Part shown: positions 8,965-17,054 of the stretch, in pieces
Layout of the letters: every line of letters starts with the position of its first letter
How positions within the stretch are numbered: position 1 is the stretch's first letter
Source: Candidatus Rifleibacteriota bacterium
GTDB lineage: Bacteria; Muiribacteriota; Ozemobacteria; Ozemobacterales; Ozemobacteraceae
Reading direction: 5' to 3'
DNA: 47,159 bases
NCBI GenBank assembly: GCA_015233155.1
Contig: JADFYG010000049.1
Coordinates: 1 to 47,159, forward strand
Translations under genes and position numbers: made by a program
Notes under the pieces: model-generated
What the model was told of the DNA's origin: nothing
Databases searched by the model: none
The model's input: only the letters and a program-made list of their open reading frames with translations

Positions 8965-10929
8965 TCATGGCGATATGGTTTTCAAATCGAGGTAGGCATT
9001 GCTGATGACCAGCTCAGCCGGCTTGCCACGTATCTGGATATCGCGATGAGTCAGGTAATAATTGGCAATAGTCGGATCAGTGTCGATCATACTCCAGGCG
9101 CAGATGGTTCCGCGAAGCAGATAATTGAATGTCCGGTTCGTGTTCAGTAGACCCTGGAAATAAATCGCCTGTTGCTCCATTCCGTCATCGACGCCGTTTC
9201 CGTTGAGGTCTGAAAACACATAGGTCTGTCCGGATTGATCACACGGGAAGAAAGGCGCATTTACAGTATTAGCGCACCCGCAGTCTGAAAAGATGATTGG
9301 AATGCCCGGATTATTGTTCTGAAGCGGAAGAAGATATTTATTGAAAACGGACGCCCAAGCCGTTTCCATTTCCGTAATGGAATATACTCTGGTGACTGCC
9401 TGGTTGGACAAAGCGTAAGCAACGCTTATTCCGACAACGTCAAGCCCCAGATCCTTGAATAATTCGGAGCTGGCGCCAGTGTCGAAACCATTCACGAGTG
9501 GACGATCGTAAAGAAGACTCTGTTGCCCGTAAGTCAGCAGTCCGCTGTATTCGGCGCGTATGGCGGCGACCATCTGAGATAATTCCGTCCTGAAATTACT
9601 GGGAAATCTTCCGGACGTGCGGGTTCTGAACAAACGATCGGTTTCCTCGCCGATACCGAACATGCCAACTCCAAGCTGCTGGCACAACTTCGCGTATTTC
9701 ACCGCCACCTGCGTATATGAAGACCAGAAGGTGGCTACGTTGACTGTATGACTCGCATGGGATGGGCTCCACCACCATAATTCCGGGACAATTGAGTCGG
9801 CGCCCCACCAACTGCCCGTTGAGTGAGCCGGCACTTCCGGATCGCCGATCAGATGGGGATCAGGACAGTAGCTGGCGGTATTGGCCTTCCCCGCCTGGTT
9901 GCTGCTTGTCTGTGTGAAAACCAGCGACAAATATACATTGATTCCCTTCATTTTAAATTTGTTTACCATATTGATGAGATCACTATCATTGATTGAATAT
10001 AAATTGGTAAAATCAGTGTCGGATGCCGGACGGTACCTGATTTTCACAACCGGATCAGTGATATTATCGTAAAATATGGAAAGCTTTATGCCAACCCAGT
10101 TGAGATTGTCACTGGCAAGAGCCTGGACAAAGGTATCCGGAACATTTTTGAATGCCGTCGCATTACCGCCGAAATTTCCACCGATGGACATGGCGCGCAT
10201 GGGCTTGAAACTTGATACCACGGGCCAGACACTGGCGGAATCCAGGCATATTTTTTCCGCGGAATCATACACTGACGCAGAGTTGTAATCGACTGTTGCG
10301 AGATTCTTGGCCGCCCATTTTACTATACCCGTTATTTTCTGGAACAGTTCAGGTTTTGAAGACAGAATACGTTTAAGAGTCTGCGCCAGAACATCATCAG
10401 GCAGCTTTGATCCGATCGGGGACAGTGAGATCACGTTGTCGGCATTTCCTAGCAGATCCTGGGCTCCATGAAAATCAGTATATGACCCTATTTGTCCGTT
10501 CGTGATGCTGACATTTCCAATGCAGGAAAGGGCCGGCACAGCGGAAAACGTCGCCACGGCCGTGCCGGAAGCATCGACCGGGACTGTTTTACTCAAAGTC
10601 GTAGTGGGAGCGGTGGCCACCCCGGGATTAACCAGTACAAGCTGGAATGTCACAGTAACAGAGGCAAGACTGAAAGCCCTTATCGCGGGCATCACCGAAC
10701 CGGAATAATTTTCGCCGGCCGCTGGCCGTTCAGGCAGAATAATCCTGAATGAAACGCTTCTGGCCAGACTTACTGGCGCAATTTCCGAAATAGAACCAGG
10801 AGTAATGCCTTCCCCCAAAGATTCGTTGGGATTTCCGCCCAAAATACGGCATCCGGTGAGACCGGATACAAAAAGAACCAGGATGATCAGCGAAAGTGTG
10901 AACAGCTTGTCGGAAATCTGTTTTTCCAT
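8965..10929 (-). CDS. Lipoprotein with shared N-terminal module and TIM-barrel glycosidase-like domain
   Basis: From ATG 10929 the product is 654 residues with a lipoprotein signal ending in LTGC (C27), so it should be lipid-anchored in the envelope. An upstream in-frame ATG at 11016 would put extra residues before the signal and lies inside a repeat, so I reject it. Residues about 58-200 form a module also found in the 41739-46601 lipoprotein (shared YTDFHGA, PTTTL and a VxFRII-like strand). From about residue 240 the sequence (WVGIKLSIFY, KGINVYLSLVF, FGIGEETDR, DVVGISVAY, IPIIFSDCG) resembles GH113-like TIM barrels. The first Glu candidate in GEETD is present. The second strand usually ends in Glu (TEVG-like) but here reads FSDCG, so activity is uncertain. 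Substrate unknown. Confidence 0.8.
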   Translation of the reverse strand: MEKQISDKLFTLSLIILVLFVSGLTGCRILGGNPNESLGEGITPGSISEIAPVSLARSVSFRIILPERPAAGENYSGSVMPAIRAFSLASVTVTFQLVLVNPGVATAPTTTLSKTVPVDASGTAVATFSAVPALSCIGNVSITNGQIGSYTDFHGAQDLLGNADNVISLSPIGSKLPDDVLAQTLKRILSSKPELFQKITGIVKWAAKNLATVDYNSASVYDSAEKICLDSASVWPVVSSFKPMRAMSIGGNFGGNATAFKNVPDTFVQALASDNLNWVGIKLSIFYDNITDPVVKIRYRPASDTDFTNLYSINDSDLINMVNKFKMKGINVYLSLVFTQTSSNQAGKANTASYCPDPHLIGDPEVPAHSTGSWWGADSIVPELWWWSPSHASHTVNVATFWSSYTQVAVKYAKLCQQLGVGMFGIGEETDRLFRTRTSGRFPSNFRTELSQMVAAIRAEYSGLLTYGQQSLLYDRPLVNGFDTGASSELFKDLGLDVVGISVAYALSNQAVTRVYSITEMETAWASVFNKYLLPLQNNNPGIPIIFSDCGCANTVNAPFFPCDQSGQTYVFSDLNGNGVDDGMEQQAIYFQGLLNTNRTFNYLLRGTICAWSMIDTDPTIANYYLTHRDIQIRGKPAELVISNAYLDLKTISP

Positions 10930-10963
10930 TTTTAATGAACCTGCTTTGATAAAAGTTACCAAA

Positions 10964-11078
10964 AGAGTTTCCGAAATGAGTATAAATCTTGTACTGATAG
11001 ATAAGAACAGTTCCAATGTTATAATCTTTGAATGATTTTGGCAATGTCTTGCCGGCTAACACTAGTGGTTCGGAGTCG
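10964..11078. repeat. Dispersed ~100-bp repeat, copy B
   Basis: This is the partner of 8821-8935 (offset 2143 bp, same orientation, about 90% identical for 100 bp and then fading). It sits directly upstream of the lipoprotein gene, as copy A sits upstream of the neighbouring gene, so it could be a duplicated upstream region or debris of an older element. Confidence 0.7.
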
Positions 11079-11270
11079 ACGAAATCAAGGTTGATTTGGA
11101 GGTGATTTACAAAAAACTCAATGACATAACATCTGCCAAACTTTCTGAAAAAAAAGCGGAATCCCCAATATGGAAAAAAATTCACTGATGAACAACTTGC
11201 CAAATTATCAGGAATACGGCAGACGAGCATACATGACAATTTATATTGCTGTAACCATCCATATGAATGA
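11063..11270 (+). pseudogene. Possible remnant of a small helix-turn-helix protein
   Basis: Plus-strand codons from 11075 read VDEIKVDLEVIYKKLND and continue to IWKK. After a seven-A run (11174-11180) another frame continues as FTDEQLAKLSGIRQTSI and stops at 11268-11270. Removing one A joins the two halves into one basic, helix-rich peptide with a likely helix-turn-helix. There is no start codon with a ribosome site, and an in-frame TAG lies just upstream at 11063-11065. I read it as a decayed gene. The family is not identified. Confidence 0.35.
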
Positions 11271-11325
11271 AAATAAAATGAACCGGATCAAAAAAATCCT
11301 GTATTAGCTTTCGAGGAACGAAGTG

Positions 11326-11904
11326 ATGGATGACGAACAGCTCTTATCAGAAACCGGAAGAGGAGACAAGGCCGCATTCATGGAGCTGTTCCGGAAATAT
11401 TCCTCGCCACTAATGGGATTTATCAGCCGATTGTCCGGTGTAGGAAACGAGGTGGAAGAGCAGCTTCAGGAGACCATGCTTCGAATCTGGACAAAATCAC
11501 CTTTGTTCGACCCTTCAAAGGGAAAAGCTCGATCCTGGATGTACCGGATCGCCGGAAGAGTCGTAATAAATTGGATGAAAGCAAAAAATGCCAGGGGACG
11601 AAATCTTGAAGTGAAGGCCTCCACGGAGATTGAAGAGCATCCTGACCCGGATCGGATGCCCCCCGATGAAGTGGTGATCCGCGGCGAAGAAGTTCGACAT
11701 ATGATGGCGGCATTGACGAAGTTGCCTGACGACCTGCGTATTGCCTTGATCATGAGACATGTCGAAGGATTGGGAATCGCGGAAATTGCTGAAATAATCG
11801 AAGTACCCGAAGGAACTGTCAAAAGCAGGATTTTCAATGGTCTGAAAAAAATTCGTGAATTGCTTGTTAAGGAGGATGAAAATGCCCGGAAATATTTCCT
11901 GTGA
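11326..11904 (+). CDS. ECF-type RNA polymerase sigma factor
   Basis: This 192-residue sigma-70 family protein has only regions 2 and 4, as in ECF (group 4) factors. Region 2 covers about 20-95, with FMELFRKYSSPLMGFISRL, LQETMLRIW and ARSWMYRIAGRVVINW. Region 4 is near 130-185, with LPDDLRIALIMRHVEGLG, IAEIIEVPEGTVKSRI and LKKIRELL. GAGGA at 11313-11317 is well placed for the ATG at 11326; a GTG directly before it is a less likely start. The gene overlaps the anti-sigma gene by 23 nt, so the pair is almost certainly co-transcribed and translationally coupled. Target promoters cannot be read from here. Confidence 0.95.
   Translation: MDDEQLLSETGRGDKAAFMELFRKYSSPLMGFISRLSGVGNEVEEQLQETMLRIWTKSPLFDPSKGKARSWMYRIAGRVVINWMKAKNARGRNLEVKASTEIEEHPDPDRMPPDEVVIRGEEVRHMMAALTKLPDDLRIALIMRHVEGLGIAEIAEIIEVPEGTVKSRIFNGLKKIRELLVKEDENARKYFL
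11869..11875 (+). promoter_or_regulatory. Shine-Dalgarno site setting the anti-sigma start
   Basis: AAGGAGG lies inside the end of the sigma gene. It is 6 nt from ATG 11882 but touches ATG 11876, so 11882 is the better start. Confidence 0.8.
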
Positions 11905-12457
11905 TCATGCAAAATGGCTTATGTCCGAGGTTTTTTCCACTGGAATATCCGGTGATAATGATAGTCTGATGAGGCACCTCGATGCCTGCGCCGCATGCAA
12001 GCGTGAATATGAGGAAATTTCCAGTTCTCTGACGACAATCAGATCGATCCGGAAAATAGACCCGGTACCTTCCCCCCTTTTTGAAGAGGCACTCGAAAAA
12101 AGAATAGTGGATGTTCAGCAGGAAAGTCCGGTGTTGCTGCAAATAGATCTTTCCACGAAACAACTGCTGATTGCGCAATATACATACGTGACTCTTCTCG
12201 GAATTGGACTGTGGATTTCTCTCGCTTATGGTCAGCCTTTGTTCCTACAGTTGACAAGCTGGTCAGGTTTTTCTTCTCCGGAATGGTTTTCAAGTGAATA
12301 TGGTTTGTTCATTTTCTTCTTCACGTTCGGCGGTTTTTCCGCGATCCTTGCAGTGCCAATCCTGGTGCATGCCTGCCGTGGGGAAATTTCTCAAAACGCC
12401 TGGTTATTCAAAATATTTCGTTTTGTTCACGGCAATCTGAGAATGATGGCATGTTGA
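11882..12457 (+). CDS. Zinc-finger anti-sigma factor, membrane-bound
   Basis: This 191-residue protein is encoded immediately after and overlapping the ECF sigma factor. Its N-terminal cytoplasmic part has the H-x3-C-x2-C zinc-binding signature of anti-sigma domains (RHLDACAACKREYEE), with an additional upstream Cys-His (SCDHAK). Two hydrophobic segments (about 100-120 and 140-165) anchor it in the inner membrane. By analogy with ZAS-domain anti-sigmas it should hold the sigma factor until a signal releases it. The segment after the second helix is short and has no sensor domain. Confidence 0.88.
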   Translation: MPGNISCDHAKWLMSEVFSTGISGDNDSLMRHLDACAACKREYEEISSSLTTIRSIRKIDPVPSPLFEEALEKRIVDVQQESPVLLQIDLSTKQLLIAQYTYVTLLGIGLWISLAYGQPLFLQLTSWSGFSSPEWFSSEYGLFIFFFTFGGFSAILAVPILVHACRGEISQNAWLFKIFRFVHGNLRMMAC

Positions 12458-12515
12458 TCGCATTATTGATCCGTAACTGTTCGCAAGATATCGATATACA
12501 AATGGAGGCAATTGT

Positions 12516-12989
12516 ATGGATTATTTTAAAGGTGATTTGACGCCGAAGCGTACTCTGCTTTTCATCTTCATGTTTTTCGTCGGAATCATAGTGCTGAAAA
12601 TAATTATAGGTCTTCTGCCCCTGGGGATATTCCTGTTCATTATACTTGCTCCTCCGATATACGTTCTCGCCGATGCCCAGGAACGAAAAAATCCGCGACC
12701 GGTGCTCTGGGCGGTCTTCACCTTGTTCACCTCAATTTTCGGACTGCTCGTTTATCTGCTGGCAAGACCGGAAATGAAGGGGAAATCTTACTGTCAGCAT
12801 TGCGGCCGAGAGGTGGATGAAGCTTTTCACAATTGTCCGTGGTGCGGAAAATCACTTCAGGCTTCTCTCAAATGCGCGAATTGTTCCGGAGAATTGAAGC
12901 CCGCATGGAGGTTCTGTCCGTCATGCCGGACTGCCGTCGGGACTCCGGCTCCCGCGGAACCACAGGTATCAACAGCAGCTTCCCAGTAA
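12516..12989 (+). CDS. Membrane protein with C-terminal double zinc ribbon
   Basis: This is a 157-residue protein with GGAGG upstream of ATG 12516. Three hydrophobic helices lie in about 12-90, separated by a short basic loop (AQERKNPRP). The C-terminal part holds four CxxC pairs (CQHCGRE, CPWCGKS, CANCSGE, CPSCRTA), typical of a DZANK-like double zinc ribbon. It follows the anti-sigma gene by 58 bp on the same strand and is probably in its operon, which suggests a part in the same stress or envelope response. No specific function can be assigned. Confidence 0.8.
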   Translation: MDYFKGDLTPKRTLLFIFMFFVGIIVLKIIIGLLPLGIFLFIILAPPIYVLADAQERKNPRPVLWAVFTLFTSIFGLLVYLLARPEMKGKSYCQHCGREVDEAFHNCPWCGKSLQASLKCANCSGELKPAWRFCPSCRTAVGTPAPAEPQVSTAASQ

Positions 12990-13006
12990 TATAATTAGGC
13001 CAATAT

Positions 13007-14110
13007 TCAGCGGGAAGTGTAGGAATAGTGGCGACTATTGAAGGCAAGAATCCGCACCTCTTCGTCAATGAGGTTATCCAGTTCTTCGACTGAGAATCCG
13101 ATTTCCTTGCCGATGTTTTTCACAAAAAATATTCGAGCAGGAGTGATTTTGTAGTCAAAAAAAGCGAGTCCCAAAACGTCGATCATCAGATCGATCTTGC
13201 GGGAATCATGCTTTTGAAAGATCAGAAGATCGGCATGAATGAGCTTGACATCAGCTACCTTCCTGCGCATTCGCTGCTTTTCGATCACATCCAGATGAAG
13301 ATCATCAATAAACAGCTCTAAAACGGCGGTCTTGCGATCCTCTGGAACATGGTCATATTTGAGAAGGTTGATGAGCACCTTGACCTTCTCAATATCACAC
13401 GAAACATCAGCTTCCAATGACGGTTGTATTTCCTTCCCCGAAAAGTTGCAGGGCTTGTTGTCCCCGGAACAAATGATTAGTTCCCTGGAAAGGAACTCGA
13501 TTCCGCGCCTGCCGATCTCATCAGCGGAAAATGTTCCCCAAGCGCCTATGACCAACGGGACGACTCTTGGATGAAATTTGGCTATACGGGCTTTTTCAAG
13601 CTTCCGGAAGACTATGCCTGCATACCGAAAAAGAAGGGCTCTGAACGTGACTTCATCGGGGGGATGAAACTGCGTTCGACCATCGGCCATCCTCAGCAGA
13701 CCACTGGTTTCTGAAATATCGGTCGCCTCTAACAAAATGGACACCAAAAGTTCAAGTCCAAGAACCGCGTCTTCCTTTCCAAAGGCTTTCCCGATATTAA
13801 AAAGCATACGAACATGGTTGCAAATTATCAGTGCTATGTCAGCGATGGCGGAGTTCGACCAGGTCTTTTCTTCGAAAAGATCGCTGGGTGAGTCCAGGCC
13901 GACGGTAATATTTTTGTTGGCGTGTCTTCTTATTATTTCTGAAACGCTGTCGTATTTGTCGCTCTCATTCCGGAGCGAGACCTCGCAAATTTCTTTAATC
14001 ACTGAAGGCAAAAGGTCGGCTAATTGTTCGGTAAGTAATAAAGTAAACTCCGTATTGTCGCCAATATGAATTGGGGTATGCTCATCGATACTAATTGAGT
14101 GATCGGCCAT
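13007..14110 (-). CDS. Protein with C-terminal TerB-like domain
   Basis: This 367-residue protein has no signal peptide. The N-terminal 230 residues are not recognised. The C-terminal 120 or so are helical and acidic (DVKLIHADLLIFQKHDSRK, LAFFDYKITPARIFFVKNIG), resembling the TerB/co-chaperone DjlA N-terminal fold. A ribosome site AAAGGG lies 7 nt before the ATG. It converges with the zinc-ribbon gene, with only 17 bp between them. TerB-like domains occur in stress and membrane-associated complexes; whether this one does the same is not visible. Confidence 0.65.
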   Translation of the reverse strand: MADHSISIDEHTPIHIGDNTEFTLLLTEQLADLLPSVIKEICEVSLRNESDKYDSVSEIIRRHANKNITVGLDSPSDLFEEKTWSNSAIADIALIICNHVRMLFNIGKAFGKEDAVLGLELLVSILLEATDISETSGLLRMADGRTQFHPPDEVTFRALLFRYAGIVFRKLEKARIAKFHPRVVPLVIGAWGTFSADEIGRRGIEFLSRELIICSGDNKPCNFSGKEIQPSLEADVSCDIEKVKVLINLLKYDHVPEDRKTAVLELFIDDLHLDVIEKQRMRRKVADVKLIHADLLIFQKHDSRKIDLMIDVLGLAFFDYKITPARIFFVKNIGKEIGFSVEELDNLIDEEVRILAFNSRHYSYTSR

Positions 14111-14131
14111 ATGTAACCCTTTCAGTCTGAT

Positions 14132-15376
14132 TCAATGCAATTGATAGCCCAAGATACTCGTTTCTTCATCTGTCGGATGGGCTTCGAGAAGATATATCCG
14201 CCCTTCACGCGCCAGCAATGAAAAATGACGCCGCAGTCCCAGCTCCATGTCAAACGTCATCCGGATAACAGTTTCCAAAGGGCCTGCCTGAGAAAACCGG
14301 AGCGCTCGTCCTCCTGCAGGGTGATCTTCGTCCTGGGCTCCCTCATAAACGACAATGACGAATTCATCCCCGAGAGCTCCAGCACCCCATGCGTCCAGAA
14401 GCAATCTTCCGGATGGAGAAACGTAGGAGAAAATCACGTTATCTTTACCGGTCACGGGATCGACCGAATGAACGGAAACGCCTCGTTCCTCCTTCTTCAA
14501 CTGGATCAGACGCTGGCGCCAGAAAAGCGGTTCGAATTTTCCCGGACGCTCGGCAAGAAGATTTCCACCGACATCAAAAACAAGGGTCCGATCTCGGCCT
14601 GAGTCATATACTCCAAGCCGATTTCCATTCTTTTCAGCCCAGATGTACAGAATGTTTCGGAAGAGTGCACGACCATCAATTTCAGTGATCGCTTTTTCGA
14701 AACGGCGGTCACGAAAAATGAAAACGGATTGTCGTGTGTTGTCCGCGATGGCGAGTCGCTCAGAAGAAATCATCGCAAAATCACTCATCCGAAGCAAATG
14801 ACGTGGTTCATCCGTAACATAGGAGTCAGGCAAAGAGCGCGCATCGGCCGATGTAAAAATGACTCCTTTCTGGGAATCCAGAAACATAATTTTATCGTTC
14901 CACCCCTGAAAGGAACATGCCTGATTTACCGGATTTCGGACTCCCCCAGAGTATACAGCCATTGGGAAGTGCGCCAATACAACTGGTTTGACCTGTCCCG
15001 GGATCTCATTTAGAGCGCCATCATCGATCACTTCCGCTACGCTACCCAGCAGGCCTGCGGAACCAGTTGCCACTGAACGGTAAATTTCATTGCCTGGAGC
15101 TGGAAATGGAATCAGGGTGGTTTGAGAAGATCCCGGGGTTCCTGACAGCCGGTGCAAATTTTCGAGTAACAGCTGAATGCGCAGGGTTCTTGAAGCAACC
15201 GGGGTAACGGCTGAAACCATGGCCGGAAATACCAGAAATATAGCGTGGATCGCCAGGGTTTTCCATACCGCGAGTAAAATCCTGGTATATCTTAAGTCCA
15301 GGGATAAGTACCGGGATTGCCGCTCGGAAATAGCAATTTGGGGATCATTTCTCGTCATCGCCATTTTCCTTATCAT
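14132..15376 (-). CDS. Secreted protein of unknown function, propeller-like repeats
   Basis: This 414-residue protein has an N-terminal hydrophobic segment (about 33-57, LAVWKTLAIHAIFLVFPAM) that looks like a signal peptide after a long basic leader. The rest is beta-rich with loosely repeated units (LAIADNTRQSVFIFRD, RLGVYDSGRDRTLVFDVGG, SVHSVDPVTGKDNVIF) that suggest a beta-propeller, though no named family is certain. Its ATG overlaps the stop of the M23 peptidase gene (ATGA), so the two are co-translated. Internal ATGs at 15364 and 15358 are alternative starts; the latter is better spaced from AAGGA. Confidence 0.7.
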   Translation of the reverse strand: MIRKMAMTRNDPQIAISERQSRYLSLDLRYTRILLAVWKTLAIHAIFLVFPAMVSAVTPVASRTLRIQLLLENLHRLSGTPGSSQTTLIPFPAPGNEIYRSVATGSAGLLGSVAEVIDDGALNEIPGQVKPVVLAHFPMAVYSGGVRNPVNQACSFQGWNDKIMFLDSQKGVIFTSADARSLPDSYVTDEPRHLLRMSDFAMISSERLAIADNTRQSVFIFRDRRFEKAITEIDGRALFRNILYIWAEKNGNRLGVYDSGRDRTLVFDVGGNLLAERPGKFEPLFWRQRLIQLKKEERGVSVHSVDPVTGKDNVIFSYVSPSGRLLLDAWGAGALGDEFVIVVYEGAQDEDHPAGGRALRFSQAGPLETVIRMTFDMELGLRRHFSLLAREGRIYLLEAHPTDEETSILGYQLH

Positions 15377-16716
15377 TGACCGGAAACGTCATCGTCAGGT
15401 GCGTGTGCGTTGGTCTCAGACTCAGAACCAGTTCTCGCCATCGAAGCGGGTTTCCTTCCTGGAAGCCAACCCTTTGGATCCAGTACCGGTCCGAACAGGT
15501 CCCCGTCACGCATTTCGAAATGCAGATGCGATCCCGTTGATCCGCCGGAGTTATTGCAAAGGGCGATCACCTCACCACGAGAAACAACTTTGCCTGGTAC
15601 AACGCGAGAGGCCTTTCGCAGATGGGCATAGCGTGTAAAAATCTGTTTTCCCTCAATCTCGTGGCAAACGACGACAGCATACCCATATCCGTATTCCCAT
15701 CCGCTGAAGACCACGCGTCCCGGGCCAAAGGCACAAACATGCCATCCATCGCAGCCCTTTTCCGCAAAATCGACTCCTTTGTGAAACAGCATTTTCTTTT
15801 TGATCGGATGCATGCGGAAGCCGATATCAGATGTCATTTGAACAGGCCTGTGAAAAGGGGAAACCAGCGGAATGATTCCACCGAAAGGTTGGTCGAGTAA
15901 TTGTACTTTTTCCAATGCATCGTCGGCAGCGACGGATCCGCTGGTATCCGGGGCTTTGGACAATCGATCATACGAAGCTTTGTATTCGTCGCGTGCCTGG
16001 CGTATCAACTCGCTCTTTTTCGCCGATTCTCTCTGGGATCGAGCAAGTAGTTCTTTGGCCTTGCCCAGAAAAAAAGCGTATCGTCCCTCCTGTTTCAGAT
16101 CTCCATCTTTTTGCGAAATTTCCTTCAGTTTTTCATACTGACTCACCGCGCTCTCAAGACGGGCCTGGAGTTGCTCCCCATTCTTGACCAGACGCGTCAG
16201 CCTCAATCCGGCCTCCAGGTCAAGTCGCGCCTTCTTCGAAACTATTCCGACGATATCCTTTTTCAGTTTTCCATCGAGTAATCGCCATTTTCGATCCAGC
16301 TCGAAAAGCGTATCCAGAATCTTTCGCGTCTCTTTGGTATCTATCTTCAAAAACGTCTTGAGCAGCGGATTTTTTTCGAGCACGCGATTGATGAGCTCCT
16401 GAAAACTGTTATCCAGGTTAATTGTGTCCGGAGGGGGGAGCGGATCAATATCTTCAGACGAATAGATAAGCCCCTGGCCGATCGCTTCACCCGGCATTAC
16501 TACGATCACCAGACAAAAAGCAATAACAGCAATGGCAAGAACGCGTAAAACCATATTTGAATAACAGTTATAAACGTGTGATAAACGATAGCGACGAGAA
16601 TCATACTTCTCACTTTTATCGCCAACCAGCCTCATTCTTGAATATGCCGCCTCTTCTGCTGACAGGCCAAAAAGGCGGTTAAGAAGATTCTGAAGCCATG
16701 CATCCCCAAGAATCAT
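15373..16716 (-). CDS. M23-family metallopeptidase (LytM domain) with coiled-coil region
   Basis: This 447-residue protein has a hydrophobic segment at about 55-75 (MVLRVLAIAVIAFCLVIVV), a charged helical region (about 120-260) and a C-terminal M23 domain. The zinc ligands are present: H312 and D316 in FHKGVDF, and H399 in the HLH of SHLHFEM (H397-L-H399). It should therefore be an active peptidoglycan endopeptidase or a closely related envelope hydrolase. GGGAG 7 nt before ATG 16716 supports this start. A start at the internal Met before the hydrophobic segment would give a classical signal peptide but has no ribosome site. It is translationally coupled to the downstream propeller-like gene. 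Confidence 0.9.
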   Translation of the reverse strand: MILGDAWLQNLLNRLFGLSAEEAAYSRMRLVGDKSEKYDSRRYRLSHVYNCYSNMVLRVLAIAVIAFCLVIVVMPGEAIGQGLIYSSEDIDPLPPPDTINLDNSFQELINRVLEKNPLLKTFLKIDTKETRKILDTLFELDRKWRLLDGKLKKDIVGIVSKKARLDLEAGLRLTRLVKNGEQLQARLESAVSQYEKLKEISQKDGDLKQEGRYAFFLGKAKELLARSQRESAKKSELIRQARDEYKASYDRLSKAPDTSGSVAADDALEKVQLLDQPFGGIIPLVSPFHRPVQMTSDIGFRMHPIKKKMLFHKGVDFAEKGCDGWHVCAFGPGRVVFSGWEYGYGYAVVVCHEIEGKQIFTRYAHLRKASRVVPGKVVSRGEVIALCNNSGGSTGSHLHFEMRDGDLFGPVLDPKGWLPGRKPASMARTGSESETNAHAPDDDVSGQ

Positions 16717-16881
16717 TGGGTCACTCCCAATTGTTTATACACTGTATTATATCAATTACACAAAGTTCATGCACACTCCCCCTGAAATTGCTAAGGGCAA
16801 ACGCGCACTTTTTCCGCTCTCAGTCAGCATTTCAGCATATTCAGAATCCATCGCACTTTCGACCTGAAAGAACTCAACGAC

Positions 16882-16960
16882 TGGTAGGGCTGGACCGCCG
16901 GGCCAGCCGAGATAATATGCAGATACAGGACTCGGCGCGCCCGGCGGTCGCGCCCTACCA
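16882..16960. repeat. REP/BIME-like nested palindrome
   Basis: Two 30-bp arms, 16882-16911 and 16931-16960, are inverted copies. Each arm is itself a hairpin: GGCTGG/CCAGCC on the left and GGCGCG/CGCGCC on the right. The only four mismatches between the arms fall in these small stems, and each is compensated so both small stems stay paired. The conserved loop is ACCGCCGGG. It lies in the 338-bp gap between the M23 and alpha-2-macroglobulin genes. No gene is seen in that gap. Confidence 0.85.
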
Positions 16961-17054
16961 CAGAACTATTAGTGCGTTTGCCCTGCCACCGAATCACCGG
17001 ATCGCCCCTTCGGCACCAATTACACTCGTATTTTTTGTGCTTGTATAAACAGGC

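Noticed and set aside
10730..11239. Minus-strand ORF of 169 codons through the repeat and lipoprotein start
   Set aside because: It crosses the repeat and overlaps the lipobox gene in another frame; the substitutions between repeat copies are mostly non-synonymous.
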